In this document: piece after piece, positions 12,493-25,319 of the stretch
Layout: the number at the start of each line of letters is the position of its first letter
Position numbering within the stretch: the first letter of the stretch is position 1
Assembly: GCA_963978905.1 (NCBI GenBank)
Contig: OZ022259.1
Span: 50,982,727 to 51,046,726, forward strand
Direction: 5' to 3'
Source: Trichostrongylus colubriformis
Lineage: Eukaryota; Nematoda; Chromadorea; Rhabditida; Trichostrongylidae
Length of the DNA: 64,000 nt
The notes under the pieces: model-generated
Seen by the model: only the letters and a program-made list of their open reading frames with translations
The model's database searches: none
Told to the model about the DNA's origin: nothing
Made by a program: the position numbers and the translations under genes

Positions 12493-12798
12493 AAAGTTTA
12501 AAGGATAAAGTTTTTGGCGTTAATCAATCCCTTCTGTGGGATGCGCCGCACATTCTAGTTCCATTCAGAATCGTGATGACTGGTGAATGTGATGTGGCCT
12601 ATACAATGACTTGCGGTGGCCAGCCGATGTACAAGTCAGTGCTTTTATCCTCCCAGACAACTCTGGTACCAATTTACCGACCCTGGAGGGATGGAAGGCT
12701 TGGTTGGCCTGGGCGGGCGTTGATGCGGGATTTGATCCACGCACCATGAGAGTGGGGTGCGCGCCACCTGTCACTACACCACCTCCGCCCCAGTAAGG
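12493..12798 (-). mobile_element. tRNA-derived SINE, copy A, with target-site duplication
   Basis: On the minus strand the head has a box-A-like GGTGTAGTGACAGG and a box-B-like TGGATCAAATCCC, then a non-tRNA body. The insertion is bounded by a perfect 12-bp direct repeat TAAGGTGGGATA at 12481-12492 and 12799-12810, as made by target-primed reverse transcription. It encodes nothing; any movement would need a LINE reverse transcriptase in trans. Other copies: 14165-14400 (minus), 20572-20866 (plus), 40620-40885 (plus). Confidence 0.85.
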
Positions 12799-12810
12799 TA
12801 AGGTGGGATA

Positions 12811-14164
12811 GCTATTGAAAAAACTTTGAAAAGAACATGTTGTTGAAATGTTGATCACCCTATTTTCGAGCTGTGTAAGCAACGTTCGAATTCAAGAACG
12901 AAGGACTGTAAATGACAAAGACGAGGAGAAGAAAGGTCAGAAGCCCAGGCTCATAGCCGCTACACGACATATAATAGTATAATATTAGAAAGGTACTGTA
13001 GGTAACCGTTAGGCAAAAAATGCTCTCGGCGAACTTCCTAACTGTAGCTGAATGACAAGTGTGTAAGTGAATAGGTGTTTCCATGAGATTTTTTTTTTTG
13101 GAAATATACTGCGCCTTCGTCGTCAATTAGACTGATTCATAAATGTCAACAACGACAGAATGATTTAGAAGTGTCATCAGCACTTGGCTTCTGGTCACAA
13201 AAAGCGCTTCTTAGAACATTAATTTGAAATGCATCAGGCAAAAAAACCTTTATTCAAAGACCCTGGCCGTTTAATGCGCGAATTAAGAATGCACAATGGT
13301 CCGAGGAGGTCGGCTAATATTCTAATCTGTGCATTCACCACCCCCCCCCCCCCACTCCCCTACCGCCTCCCAAGCGAATAACAGGAGAGCTGTCATTCAA
13401 AAACCGCAGGAAGAATAGCTTGGTCAACTTCGCATTTTGCACTAACCCTTAGTAGGCAGGGCCTGCTATTCCTAAGGAAAACTCTTAGATGGGAAAAAAT
13501 GAGTAGTGTTTTCATAAGAGACTTCACCACCAGCACGACACATGGAATCCCGCTCATTTTCAGCGAGCTTGTTTAATTCGGAACGAATTCATCAGTTCAC
13601 GACTTCCTGGAAGGCAATGATGAAGATTTGCGCGTTGGTGATGGCGCAGTTCACTGGTAACCACGTGGTCTCTCGAATAGTTCTACGATTTCGGACGGAA
13701 GCTGAATGTGGCGTACATCAACCTCGTATCAGGAGTCTAAATAATTCCCACAGTTCTTTGAATTATTTTATGAGACAAGTGAGATGGCAAGGATTTGGAC
13801 CAAGGTTAAGTGACTTTCGGCCTACAGTAGCATCCCTCCACCTTGTGAAGGAAAACTCTGGGTACCTACGGGCCCACATGGCTCAATACGGAAAAAAAAA
13901 ACTAGATATTGCTTAAAAATGAAAATATTGTTCACGGATTATTACGAGTTTGACTCCGCGCATAAGATATTAAAATGGCCGAAATAATAAAAACGCCCGT
14001 ATTTCACAGAATGAGCACCGTTCTGTGCCCCAAGGGGGCTAAGGAACTCTTAGATATTGAAAAACCATCACAACATAGCTGTTATGGGGAAATTTGATAA
14101 TATATGAGCACGAGGTTCTGTTGGCAGTAAAAGGCTGAAAGAATGAAGAGCGTCACGTGAACAA
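12811..14164. other. intergenic with one unassigned open frame
   Basis: A plus-strand open frame at 13542-13916 (124 codons) shows no recognised domain. A C run lies near 13340. I do not call a gene here. Confidence 0.4.
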
Positions 14165-14400
14165 TTCTTAGGATACGCGCCGTGCTTTCTACTCTATTCA
14201 GAATCGCAACCGACATTAGAATGGGACCTTGTCTATACTGACTGGCCTGTGGGGCCAGTCATGTACAAGTCATAGTGCATCCTTCCAGATGAGGTTGGTT
14301 CTTATTCATAAAAGCTGAAAAGTCGGCTGGCACTGGTATGCACACCGGTTTGGATTTAATCCCCGGACCACAATAGTGGAAAAGGACTCATTGCGATTCT
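14165..14400 (-). mobile_element. diverged tRNA-derived SINE, copy D
   Basis: Shares with copy A the body words GTACAAGTCA and a GGCCAGTC/GGCCAGCC block in the same order and the same minus orientation. The promoter head is decayed, and the ends are approximate. Confidence 0.5.
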
Positions 14401-14897
14401 GAATGGAGTAGATAGCCAAAAGGACAATTCGACAACCTCTTTCTAATAGGCAAAACTGTTTTGAAAAATATTCTATAGTAGTAGGGAAATAAATGAACAA
14501 ATTCAACGCGCATTTCTTTCCGAACACCTATTATGTGTACACTATCCCAACTTGTCGTAATTGTAGAACAGCTATTTCATCTGCTAGAAACCAAAAATGA
14601 CTGTCTTTTGAATACTTTGTTGGATGGAGGGTACAGAGAAATTTACGCTGAACGAATAGCGCGATGGCTCGATGGTGAGAGGCGACACTGAGGACGTTCA
14701 CAACAAGCAAGATCGAATACCCATCTTGGTCAGTAAAGCTTTTTCTCCAGCTGTATGGGTCATTCAGTGACCACGATGCATGAGATGATGATAACACCAA
14801 CGCTAAGATTCTCAAACTTTTTTCTTTTTTTTTGTTTTTAGGAATGCGTGTTATAATGATCTGCTTCTTTGAGCGTATGGTGCACCACCGTGTGTAA

Positions 14898-15004
<107 letters not shown>

Positions 15005-16433
15005 GATAGACGTCCCAAATGTAACTGATTGCACAAATCAACTTGCAGCGAGATTTTTCATGGTTTTACGCAACCCACTGCACTTCATGGCGTATCCTGA
15101 CTAAGCCAGTTTTATTTTTTTCGTTGATAATTTTCGGTGGCTTTTAATTTTCATTGTGCTTTTTGTTCCTGCTCTTATCTCATCGCTATTTTTTCACATG
15201 ACTCAAACAAGAGGAATTAATAATCCAGTGAGCTTCTGAAAAATACTCATAGTAGTGCCTCAGGTGGAAATTCTACGATAGAATAGGGACACATGCGCAC
15301 ACAGTCAAAAACTAAAGTAAATATAATAGGAAGAAATGAGGTTTTTATAGTTCAGTGAGCCTCTGAAAAGAACTCATATAGACAGAGCATACACATTAAC
15401 GAGGCTGAACTCACTCAACGGTGAATAAAAAAGAGCAGTAGTTAATTGGAACACGACTCGAACATACAAAGGAGTGAAGGTTCATACATCTTTAATGAGG
15501 AAGCCGAGTGAATCGTAGAGTAGAATAAGGACTTATCCCATGCCGATGGAACATGAAATGAGAAAATAGAGGGTCATATCACGTGCAAGGAATTTTGATA
15601 GAGGAAACTCGGTCAAAGTACTTCCATAAAGAAGGAAGTAGTAATGAAGGTAATCAAAACATCGTCACAGAGAAGGGCGGTACTTCAGAGGTTCTCGTAC
15701 GATGGAGTGTGCCCTTCTTGAATCAAATGTGCCATTCTCGACACAATGCTACTTCCTTCTAAGGAGATTTTAAGGACTTAAATTTAGAGATCGCACCGTG
15801 AGTTCAAAATGACCATACGCTGTAAACACCGTCTCCCAGACAGAGCCACGCACCTCGCCCTAATCCACTTGTGGAGCGTTCCTCAGTGACTGGCGACTTT
15901 GAAGCAGAATAGGCCGATACGCAGCTGTTCCACCCATTCCTCCCAATCGCCACGCCTCAGGCGGCAACTCTATGGAACAGACTAGAGAACCGTCACTATG
16001 CACATACGCACACAGGTGAAGGTCAGAGATAGAAAGAAATGAGAAGAAGTTATGGTGACATGGTTTAGGAATCAGTCGCCCCGGATATTCTTCCCAAAAT
16101 TTAAAAGGAGTCTTCGACAGGAGAATAAGAAGAAGAGGGAAGGAATGAGAAGATTATTTATCGCATAAACTGATGCACATATCAATGGGCCCATTGACTA
16201 GGATGATTCATTTTTTGTACAACAATGGCGGTCAGTCATTAGCACCAAAAGCACTGATTCGGGTTGTAATAGTTTTTTAATTTTTTTTAACTATTTTTAA
16301 TTTTTTATAATTTTTTTCTATCAAATACTAAAATCCACTACGCATTTTGTTATGTACATAGGAGTATAGGTGAGCATCTCATGCAAATTAGCAAGTATAG
16401 CACTACAAAAGCGTTTACAAGATTTTGAATAAG
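15005..16433. other. intergenic, nothing recognised
   Basis: Near 15225 and 15353 an imperfect direct repeat (CAGTGAGCTTCTGAAAA-like words) occurs about 130 bases apart. T-rich tracts lie near 16275-16320. No gene structure seen. Confidence 0.45.
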
Positions 16434-17806
16434 TACAATACCGCTCGCGTCGGGGGAGTAACTTTCGCCTTGCGACGGTTTGTTCGCGAACAAACCGTCG
16501 CATCGTCATAACATCGTTGAAAGTGGATAAAATGGAAAGTTCTTAGGAGCGTTGGATTCGTCTCAACGAGACGAGTTCAGTAGTGTATAAATTGTCAAAT
16601 TTTGCTGAGTAGTTTCTGAAAAATCGCGCGAAAACGCGTTTTTGGGTTTTTCCGCTATAAATCAATAGTTTATTGGTTTTTACCGGACTTATATACATTT
16701 TCGTAATCAGCTCGTCGAGCTCTACAAAAGGATACTACAAGTTTTCGGTTTTCTCAGGTTCGATTTTTTCACATTCTGAGAAGTTGGAGGGAAATTTTCT
16801 TTGGAACCTGATAAGTTGAAGCTAAAGTCCTTTCACAGTCTCAATTTGAACTCACAGAAGTGTAGAGATTTTGAAATTTCGAGCCTTTCAGATCAGCCCC
16901 TACTCCTTTGTGTGGCCCTAAACAGGGCCTCCGTGTATACTCTGCTAAACAAAAACCATCCCTTAACTCGCCTGCAGACGGAGATCCCCTAATGAAATGT
17001 ATGCCGTATTCATCGCACTATTCACGTGCATGGCCGTGGGAAAGCGCTAGGAGCTCGCGTTGGCGCCATCGATCGTGACCGCTCTCCCAGGGCATGCACG
17101 TGAATCGCACCGGCCCAAAGGAGATTGAGACGTCGATCCACAAAAGGAAACGGCTGGAAATAGGAAAATAAGACATTTATCAGTACGAAGCTTTTTGTAT
17201 GTCGTTCGATAGCATTTTCTCAGAGGAATCGAACGGCATACATTTCATTAGGGGATCTCCGTCTGCAGACGAGTTAAGGGATGGTTTTTGTTTAGCAGAG
17301 TATACACGGAGGCCCTGTTTAGGGCCACACAAAGGAGTAGGGGCTGACCTGAAATGACCGAAACTTCAAAATCTCTACACTTCTGTGAGTTCCGATTGAG
17401 ACTGTAAAAGGATTTTAGCTTCAACTTATCAGGTTCCAAAGAAAATTCCCCTCCAACTTCTCAGAATGTGAAAAATTCGAACCTGAGAAAACCGAAAACT
17501 TGTAGTATCCTTTTGTAGAGCTCGACGAGCTGATTACGAAAATGTATATAAGTCCGGTAAAAACCAATAAACTATTGATTTATAGCGGAAAAACCCAAAA
17601 ACGCGTTTTCGCGCGATTTTTCAGAAACTACTCAGCAAAATTTGACAATTTATACACTACTGAACTCGTCTCATTGAGACGAATCCAACGCTCCTAAGAA
17701 CTTTCCATTTTATCCACTTTCAACGATGTTATGATGATGCGACGGTTTGTTCGCGAACAAACCGTCGCAAGGCGAAAATTACTCCCCCGACGCGAGCGGT
17801 ATTGTA
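16434..17806. mobile_element. large foldback element, two 574-bp inverted arms and a 225-bp loop
   Basis: Arms 16434-17007 and 17233-17806 are the same length and nearly identical in reverse complement; only scattered differences appear in the parts compared. The loop is 17008-17232. The outer arm contains a perfect palindrome around GACGGTTTGTTCGCGAAC. Each arm holds a matching 63-codon open frame, best read as a by-product of arm identity. No transposase, no clear target duplication. A decayed relative is at 49929-50850. Confidence 0.85.
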
Positions 17807-20039
17807 GATACGCATTCTCGTTCTTGTGTAAGGCATTTGTTCATCTTCACTGTCTCAATATGCTTTATGTTGGCATTCTCCATCGCTTATTTCTAATGAT
17901 TGATCATCTTAGGTGCACTCGTTTAATAATTTAGGGCTCTTATCTAAGTACCTACCTGTAAAACATTACGAGTAGTCATTACTGTAGAAGTGTCTCTGAC
18001 GATGTAGTCCTCGAAATGTTCAATGTAGGCAAACCAAGTAGGCAAATGAATAACATGCAAAGGACAAGAGACCCGAATAAGTGATGCCCATTTGCACCAA
18101 AATACAGCTATAATAGTGCAAGTACATCAGAGACCAAATCTATTTTTGAACCTGTTTTTTTTTTTGTTCATCTGATCGCACCGTAAATGGACATGAAGGG
18201 AATTATCGTACTCTAAAAAGTACGTTATAGGAGGGGCCGTATAGAAATGGTAAGGGATGTTAAAACCTATTTTGAACCTATTTTTTTCATCTGATTGTTA
18301 AAGAACAACAAAGCACTCAAGCATTCGTAAATGGACGTAAAAGGAACTACCGTACACTAAAAGGTACATTGCTTTGAGAACTGCAGACGGTATATGACGT
18401 CACATTCTAACAACAAGGGCTGTTTAGAAATGAAAGGGAAGTTCAAATGGCTAATAAGACCGACTTAAAAAGAGACTTTTCAAAAGGTAGAGTATTTAGA
18501 ATGGTTAAAAGAAAGCTGTTGTAGGACATTCGCGCAGCAGGTGAGACGTATGGAAACGCGAAGAAATCAGATTCCAACTTGTCCCTAGCTGATAATGCAG
18601 CTATCAAAAACCAAAAAATTCTTTACTATATTCTTTACTATATACTTCACTATATACTTTGAATATTCCACCTAATGTCGTCGGCATAACAAAGGATGCT
18701 TTGGAGCAAAGGAGTCATTCAAAGCAGTTTAAGTAGTGAGGCTTCTGCCGGCTTTCATTCAGCAGGGAAGGGTAAGGAAGCACCTCATGCACAGGAGCCA
18801 GCATAGCACTACAAAAGCGTTTACAAGATTTTGAATAAGTATATACACAGTACACCGCCACTACACTGTAGCTATGTTAATTTCAGACGTAGAATTAATC
18901 GTAGGCTGCTATAATTGGCATCACTCTTCAGCATTGCCAGACCAAAAGCTCGATAAATGCACAGAAATGCAGAAAATCTGACAATCCCTCAGTTCGATTA
19001 ACACTCCACAGCCAAGATGTCAAAATTGCAAAATTTGATAAGCTGATCCTGCAGTTAAGGATAGTATATAGACTCCACTGAACATTTGAGACAAAATATG
19101 TACGTGGACCAGCATTACATCCGAATGCTTTGAAGCCTTGAACAAGATAATGCACTTTCTAATATGGATATAGTAAAAGGTCACAAATCCGAAAAAAAGA
19201 AGCTGAAAATACAGACATTCAGTGAAGAGCAGTTTGGAGATCCCAGGGTGGAGCACCTGTGGGTGGTAGCGACGTCATGAGGGAGAATCTTTAGACAACG
19301 GCTCTCTAAGTAGGGCAGAATGATGATGACCTACGAAAAACGAGTGCACTCCCCAGGATTCACGTCAGAGAGACAAGAAAAAGGTGGCGACGACGGGAAT
19401 GACGGCACTGAAGAATAGGCCAAATTTCACTGGGTTTTTTTTTCGAAAAAGGTCTATCTGGAAAATACTGAGCATCAGGATGCTCTACGTTTACGACTGC
19501 TAGATGTGTAACAAGCTGAGCAGTTTGAAGACCTTTGTATGTTGCTCATACTCAGAGCGACAAAATTAAGTTACGCAGATAATTATTTCTAGAGCACATA
19601 CGTTGATGGAAAAAGAAAGAACAAGGAGACAATTTCTGACATCATATAGTTACCATACGAAAACATTTATCAGCATAGGAGGCACTTTACTGCTACTGCT
19701 ATGCCACTCAGAGAGCAGTTTCACTTATTTCCGATGCAAGACATGATATCTCCAATAAATCTATTCATTCATTAGTAATTTGGTATGAAATCAGCTTCGA
19801 TTTCACATAGTTTTTACATCGTTTTGTAATTTATTCACTAAGCCTTATGGGAGGGAGAGAGTGCGTTGGAGAAGTGAGTTAGCGCTCTCTGGCGAACCCC
19901 AAGCAGCAAGCAAACGAGAAAGGAGGTCATCAAAAAGAACGTTTTTTTCAAAATTGTTAGGATAGGATAAAACATAAAACTGAGGCTCACGGGTCCTGAC
20001 CACCTTCAGTAAGGGTGAGTGTTGGGACACTCCAAATGG
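17807..20039. other. intergenic with short repeats
   Basis: An imperfect direct repeat (AACCTGTTTTTT... CGTAAATGGACATGAA-like) recurs at about 18150 and 18280-18345. A stretch at 18784-18841 repeats the left flank of the foldback element (16376-16433). No exon was supported. Confidence 0.45.
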
Positions 20040-20111
20040 CTCACCACGCCACGTAAATTCCGTTGCCGCGCGCGAAACGTTTTTTCCTAGTCCCGCCCGC
20101 TGTGCTTTGAC

Positions 20112-20375
20112 CGTCGCGCGCCAAGGGGCGCCGCCACTGCCTCTTCCCGTGACCCAATTGGAGTGTCCTGCTAACCTGCTGGAAAGTACTTTTCCATGTT
20201 CATGCCGCTACAAGTGGTGAAGTTAAAAAAATGAATATTCTACGACTTGAGTGGCCCCTCCCCCGCAATAGACGTGAAAATGAGCAAGTGATGTGCATGG
20301 GCCCAGTGCTCAGTTTCGAAACGCCGCGCGCCAAGGAGCGCCGCCACTGCCTGTTCCCGCGTCCCAGTTGAGCAC
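20112..20375. repeat. two copies of a GC-rich word about 213 bp apart
   Basis: CGCGCGCCAAGGGGCGCCGC at 20114 and CGCGCGCCAAGGAGCGCCGC near 20326 are both followed by CACTGCCT and a TTCCCG...CCCA.TTG block. A related CGCGCGCTGTGACCCAGTTG word occurs near 8158. The repeat type is unknown. Confidence 0.5.
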
Positions 20376-20571
20376 TCGATTAAAAATGGCCTGCGGCTTC
20401 CAAGACAGTGTTAAGGGGCAATATAAGATGGGGAAATGACAGAAAAGAGTCATTAAACAATTTTGAGCCATTTTTGGCTAGAAACACAAGCAAACATTGT
20501 GATAGGAGGGGAGAATACTGGGCAAAATATCGCTCATCCGGGGTTCACAGAAGGTGCTGGAAAACTCTTGG

Positions 20572-20866
20572 GGGGCGGAGGTAGTATAGTGACAGGGGGG
20601 CGCGCACTCCCACCCCATGGTGAGCGGAGCAGATTCCTCATCAATGCCCGCCCAGGGTGACCAAGACTTTCATCCATCCGGTGTCGGTAAATAGGTACCT
20701 CCTAGTGTGGAAGGATAAAATAAATCGAACTGTACATCGATTGCCCTCGCGAATCATTGTATAGGCCAAATCGCATTACGTGCCATCACTAACCTGCTAA
20801 CCTGAATGGGGGGATGCATGGCGCATTTCGCAGGGATAGCTTAGCGCCGGCATCCTTACTGTTGGG
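20572..20866 (+). mobile_element. tRNA-derived SINE, copy B
   Basis: Same head (GGGGCGGAGGTAGTATAGTG, then ACAGGGGGGCGCGCAC) and body (GCCCGCCCAGGGTGACCAAG) as copy A, on the plus strand. The second half keeps the CATTGTATAGGCCAAATCGC block. Ends are approximate. Confidence 0.7.
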
Positions 20867-23216
20867 TTTTATCATTTGAAAGAGGTTTTACATTTTGGCA
20901 CTGACCTTGTTGACGAACTCCACTTTAACCCACCGTTATACAAAGGCTTCTCTTTATTTTTTTACTTCTTTCTTTTTATATCTCTTCTTCTTTCTTTTTT
21001 TATTTCCCTATAGGCACGACATAGAATATGCGAGATTAGCGAGTCCAGGCAACCCGAATGAAGGATATATTGAGGCTTGTGATACAGTTTCATATGAAAT
21101 AACAAAGAAAACCCATGAAATATATGCAAGACATCAATTTTCTTCCATCGGATTATTTTAACAGATGTGATGAAAAAGGTATTGGAAGACAAACTGATAT
21201 TCCCTGCATGAGAATCCTCCAGAAAACAACATTGTCGTGAAAATATATATGTCAAGCATGTTTGGGATATGGAAAAGTAAACAGCAGACATAAACAAATC
21301 GCAAATTTAGTCAACACCTGGACCTTCAGCGGATCTATTGAGCGAATAGAAAGACTGAACTATGAGCGAGCGTTCACTGAATGGCACCAAAATGTTATCG
21401 TATGCCTAGATCCTCTTTCAAAATCGCGAGCAAATGCATGGCGTATCCTTAAAGGGGTCTGATCTGCACCTACTTCTTGATTTGCTTTATCTTTCATGAG
21501 TCATCCATCTTTTCAAAGGAGTTTACGCTACTGAATAAATCTCAAAATTGTGGCGTGCTTTGAAGAGATTGTTCAAGCCAATCACTATCCCAAATTACAA
21601 AGCAAAAACAACATTCAGTCAAGAGCCTGACTGATTATCCTCGTAGTGCGGTGTACACGATCAAAACAAAACATTGCGGCTCAGACGAATGAACTGAATG
21701 AGGTTCACGTGGAGTTCACCAGTCACAAGTGCGGCCCACTCCATCATGGCCGACATCCACAACATTCAAGCTCTTCCCATGGGCTAATGGAACGCTCTAA
21801 TAGCCAATCACTCCGTGAAAATACATGGGAAACATGATGGGAAACTTCGGCTGAGCTTCCCAGCTTTCAAGATGGATCACCTATCGGGGTAGAGTTAGTA
21901 GAGCTAGTTCACAGGAGCCCGGGGAAGGTATTGGGAGAATGAACAATGGGGAGAGATGATCGTTTTGAAACGGATGTTCGACGTTATCAGGGATTCACTA
22001 CAGATACCCGGATTCAGAAGCGCGACGATGTGGTATGTATTCGCATTACATTCGCATCATTTCGAACTGCACACACTGACTTTCCGAGTTGTCCGTGTAG
22101 AGGTGTCATTTGTTGCCTCGTTGGATGTATTTCATTTATTCATGGTGATGTGAAGTAGGTGAAACAATAAACTGCAGCAATCAAGTGGAACATTGAATGG
22201 GAGAATAAGCGAAGGGGTTGGAGAGAAAAGGTGTTCGTGAAAGAAATTCATTGAATTCACACTGGACATCTTAGCAAGCTATCGTGTGTGCAATGTCTGC
22301 AGCTTTACGAACTAAGCGCTACAATAAGTCTTACCGTAGGCCAAAATTGCCACTTCTGGTGTCTTCAACAGCTGGCGGATGAGTTGGGTGAAAATTTCTA
22401 CCGTACCTTTCATAGAAACCTCTTACCTATTCAAAGTTACTCTTCGGGGCGCGGCCATTCCCAAGTCGACGAGGAATAATTAAGTCGCTGTGGCATAAAG
22501 TGATCTGGGCAGCATAAGAGTTCGCGGTTGAATAATGAAGAATATGCGACATCGAACGAGTCTTGCTGCTGACGATTCAGGTTCAAGGCAAGGTAGGTCC
22601 AGTAAAACTTAGCAAACTTAGCAAAGCAACAGACATGCAATCATGCAATCCTCATACGCATGACGTTCGATGCTAGCAAATCCGAGTTAATGAGGCTTCT
22701 CATTAGAGGATAAGAGCAAAGACCGGACTCGACGAAAGAGCCTCTGGCGTGATTTTAGGTGAAGGCAGAAAAAATCTGGAAAATACAGCAAAGCATCATG
22801 AATTCATCGAATTCAGAGGTATGAAACCGTGACAGGTGGTGCTGGCGGAGCTGAAGGTGCCATTGTTGTGCAACTGTTCAAATACAGGAATTTTTTATGA
22901 GAAATGGTGAAATTTCAGAGAGCCCCAAGTAATCAATATGATACAATATGATATAAAAACAGCGGGTATTGTTAAAGAAGAAAGGATGGTCAGGACAATG
23001 CTTCTAGCGTTCACTATGGTTGTATACAGCACATCAGTCAGTGAGAAAAGCGGTGTACGATCAATACATATCTTCATGTGATGTAACCCATAACCCTTAA
23101 GCTGTGTCTAATACCCACACGTAGAATATACAAGACTGTTCGGCTTCAATAAAAGGGAGGAGAGGTGATAAACAGCCTAATTGCTATCCATCCGTATAAG
23201 ACAGTCGGTGAATGTG
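20867..23216. other. intergenic; some open frames but no recognised gene
   Basis: CTATAG at 21009-21014 precedes an open frame of about 50 codons (to about 21160). Frames at 21262-21462 and 21946-22158 also exist. None shows a known domain, and no chain of donors and acceptors could be built with confidence. A pyrimidine tract lies at 20950-21010. Confidence 0.35.
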
Positions 23217-23469
23217 GGGTGAAGGCCGATTGGTCTAATTTTCTCTTCGCGGCATCGCACTCGCGGTGCTGTCAGTCGCTTGGAGTTCCGCTCAAGACGC
23301 AATGGGCTGGTCGTGAAGGATCTCCAAAGATCAGAGTTTGGAAGCTTCGGAAGATCGCCTATGTTGTTGTTGTTGTTGCTGTTTCAACAGGTAAAGCTGC
23401 AAACGACTCGCACTCGCCGCGACACTCGCCGCGGGGCCGCGCGAAAATTCGACCAATCGACCCCCACCC
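23217..23469. mobile_element. Mutator-like MITE, GGGTG ends
   Basis: Imperfect inverted ends: GGGTGAAGGCCGATTGGTCT on the left, and on the right the reverse complement of GGGTGGGGGTCGATTGGTCG. Flanks GTGAATGTG and GGGGATGTG agree at 7 of 9 bases, compatible with an aged 9-bp duplication. The right end closely resembles the end of the element at 58519. A (GTT)n run sits inside near 23363. Confidence 0.6.
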
Positions 23470-24236
23470 GGGGATGTGTATAATATGACAATACTTGCGA
23501 AGCGATGCATGCGGACTAGAGGCGCCAACGGTAGTGGTTCTCGAAGCGATTACGAGTCCTGTCGTTATTTTAGGCGTAATCGCCCTAATTGTAAGACTCA
23601 TACTACACTCTTACATGTTAGATCACACGGATAGGGTTGCACACGCGGGGCGGTGTGTTCGCGTCCTACCGATACGCCGTCCACATTTGACTTCTTTCGG
23701 AATAGAACACGAATGATGCTGGAAAAACCAGGACATGGACAATGCATAGGCTTAGCGACGCCATTTACTACTTAAATGTCAAGGCTTTCAATAGACGCAG
23801 TTAAAAACTCCAATTCATGCGTAGCCTGGTAAGATTACTGATGAAAACTACGAAAAAGGTACACGTAAATGGAGAAATATTTCCGTTGCTCTCTGGCAAC
23901 AACTCCAGCTGTTACGAAGTGGTTCATTAATGAAGGTCCGGTAGACGAAGAAAGTACTAGAACATTATGACATTAATATGATTGCTCTGGCTACACAAAA
24001 AAGGCATGGAACATCTTGTCTAAATCCTGATCGCTGAGATTCCTGCCATACATGATGGAAGAAGCCTTAAACGCGACCAAATTCTGCCAATAAGGGTAAT
24101 TTTGGCGTGATGAGGATGTTGCGTATGTGTGTCGACCAAAGAATAAAATTGAGAAGATATGTGTTCGCATGCAGGGTTCTCGCTTGAAGGAACGTTTCAA
24201 TGAACGGACTATCGAAACATTCGAAATTAACCCATA

Positions 24237-25319
24237 TGCCTACTATATATGTACAGTAACGCTCAAAAGTCTTCGGCGAAATGGTCTTTCACTTGGGTTT
24301 TTCACTTGTAACTTTTTTGCAACTGCACCGATCTAAGAGAAATTTTAGTATGTTGTACTTGGATACACTGCATACTTAATATACTATTTTGGCGCTCAAC
24401 GGTGTAGCTTACGTGGTTATATGGAATTTTTTAATTTTGGCATGCCATCGCTATGCCGCCCGGCTGTGCCGCTGTCATCAAAAGTCGTGGTCTTTCTACA
24501 GAATATCAATGTTCTCTGAGGCTTGCTCTTTTTGTTTTTGTGAAGAAAGCCGTTATTCTTGACCAAGCCTTTTACTTTTTTCTGGGTGGTCTTGTAGTTA
24601 ACTCTTTTAAAAAATCATAAAATGTGGCAAGCGGCGCTCAAGTAGAAGGAAATGTTGACAATAGGTTCAGGCACCACATATTAAAATTTTGCCAAATTTG
24701 GTCAAGTAGAAAAAAAGTTATGACAAAAGAGTTTTGGCCGAAGACTTTTGAGCGCTACTGTATGAAACGCTTTCTCTGTCTGTTTGTACGTCCGTCCGTC
24801 CCTGTTTCCGTCTGTCACGAAATTCGGTATTAATATGAAAAACGACTTGTGGAGATGGGAACAAGTTTGGGATGAGTAGGGTATGGGACAAGGAGCAAGG
24901 ACCACACGTATACCAACTTGGGCTCAGTCCCTGGCGTGCACTGGAACGTTATATTTTCAGACTGAAGATTGGTAATGGGGTTCGAATAGCTCCAAACGTG
25001 GGGGAAAATGGATCAAGGTCAGGGGTGAGTTTCTGAGAGTCAAGAAAGAGACCTGGGCACAGTTGGCGGAGCGCACTTCAGGTGGGCGGTCCTCACTACA
25101 GAAACTCATAACAAAGTCATATAGCAGCCTTAAAACCAGGAAAAATCGGTAGAAATAACCAGTGTCCAAGCTATCATAAGTACACTCAAAACGAGCGGAG
25201 AAACGCCCACAATGGGCGGAGCGTGTTTATAATCCGTGAGTGGAGTCTATAACGAAAAATCAATTCCGATTGACCCACTGACGCCCATGGTATTACTGTA
25301 GTATGCGCCAGCCAACTGG
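24237..25319 (+). mobile_element. non-autonomous Helitron with a Tc1-like MITE inserted near its 5' end
   Basis: The 3' end is GCCAGCCAACTGG followed by T, matching the CTGG|T termini at 34.3, 34.87 and 32.95 kb. The 5' end CCTACTATATATG (24239 on) continues after the MITE as GAAACGCTTT, matching the Helitron 5' end TCCCTACTATATATAAAGCG on the minus strand at 34040. The internal CTGT-rich stretch and the GGGCGGAGC words match the other copies. No Rep/helicase ORF. The 3' hairpin is eroded. Confidence 0.7.
24254..24760. mobile_element. Tc1-like MITE, 507 bp, copy 2, nested in a Helitron
   Basis: Inverted ends start CAGTAACGCTCAAAAGTCTT and finish AAAGACTTTTGAGCGCTACTG-like on the right; TA flanks on both sides. 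Same length as the copy at 10469 but inverted relative to it. It splits the 5' terminal region of the Helitron at 24237-25319 and is therefore younger than that Helitron. Confidence 0.85.

Noticed and set aside
13542..13916. A 124-codon plus-strand open frame
   Set aside because: No recognisable domain, no splice context, and composition like the surrounding non-coding DNA; not enough to call a gene.
16801..17439. Matching 63-codon open frames (MEPDKLKLKSF...) in both foldback arms
   Set aside because: The arms are almost identical inverted copies, so any open frame appears twice. No homology or splice signals, and the decayed relative does not preserve the frame.
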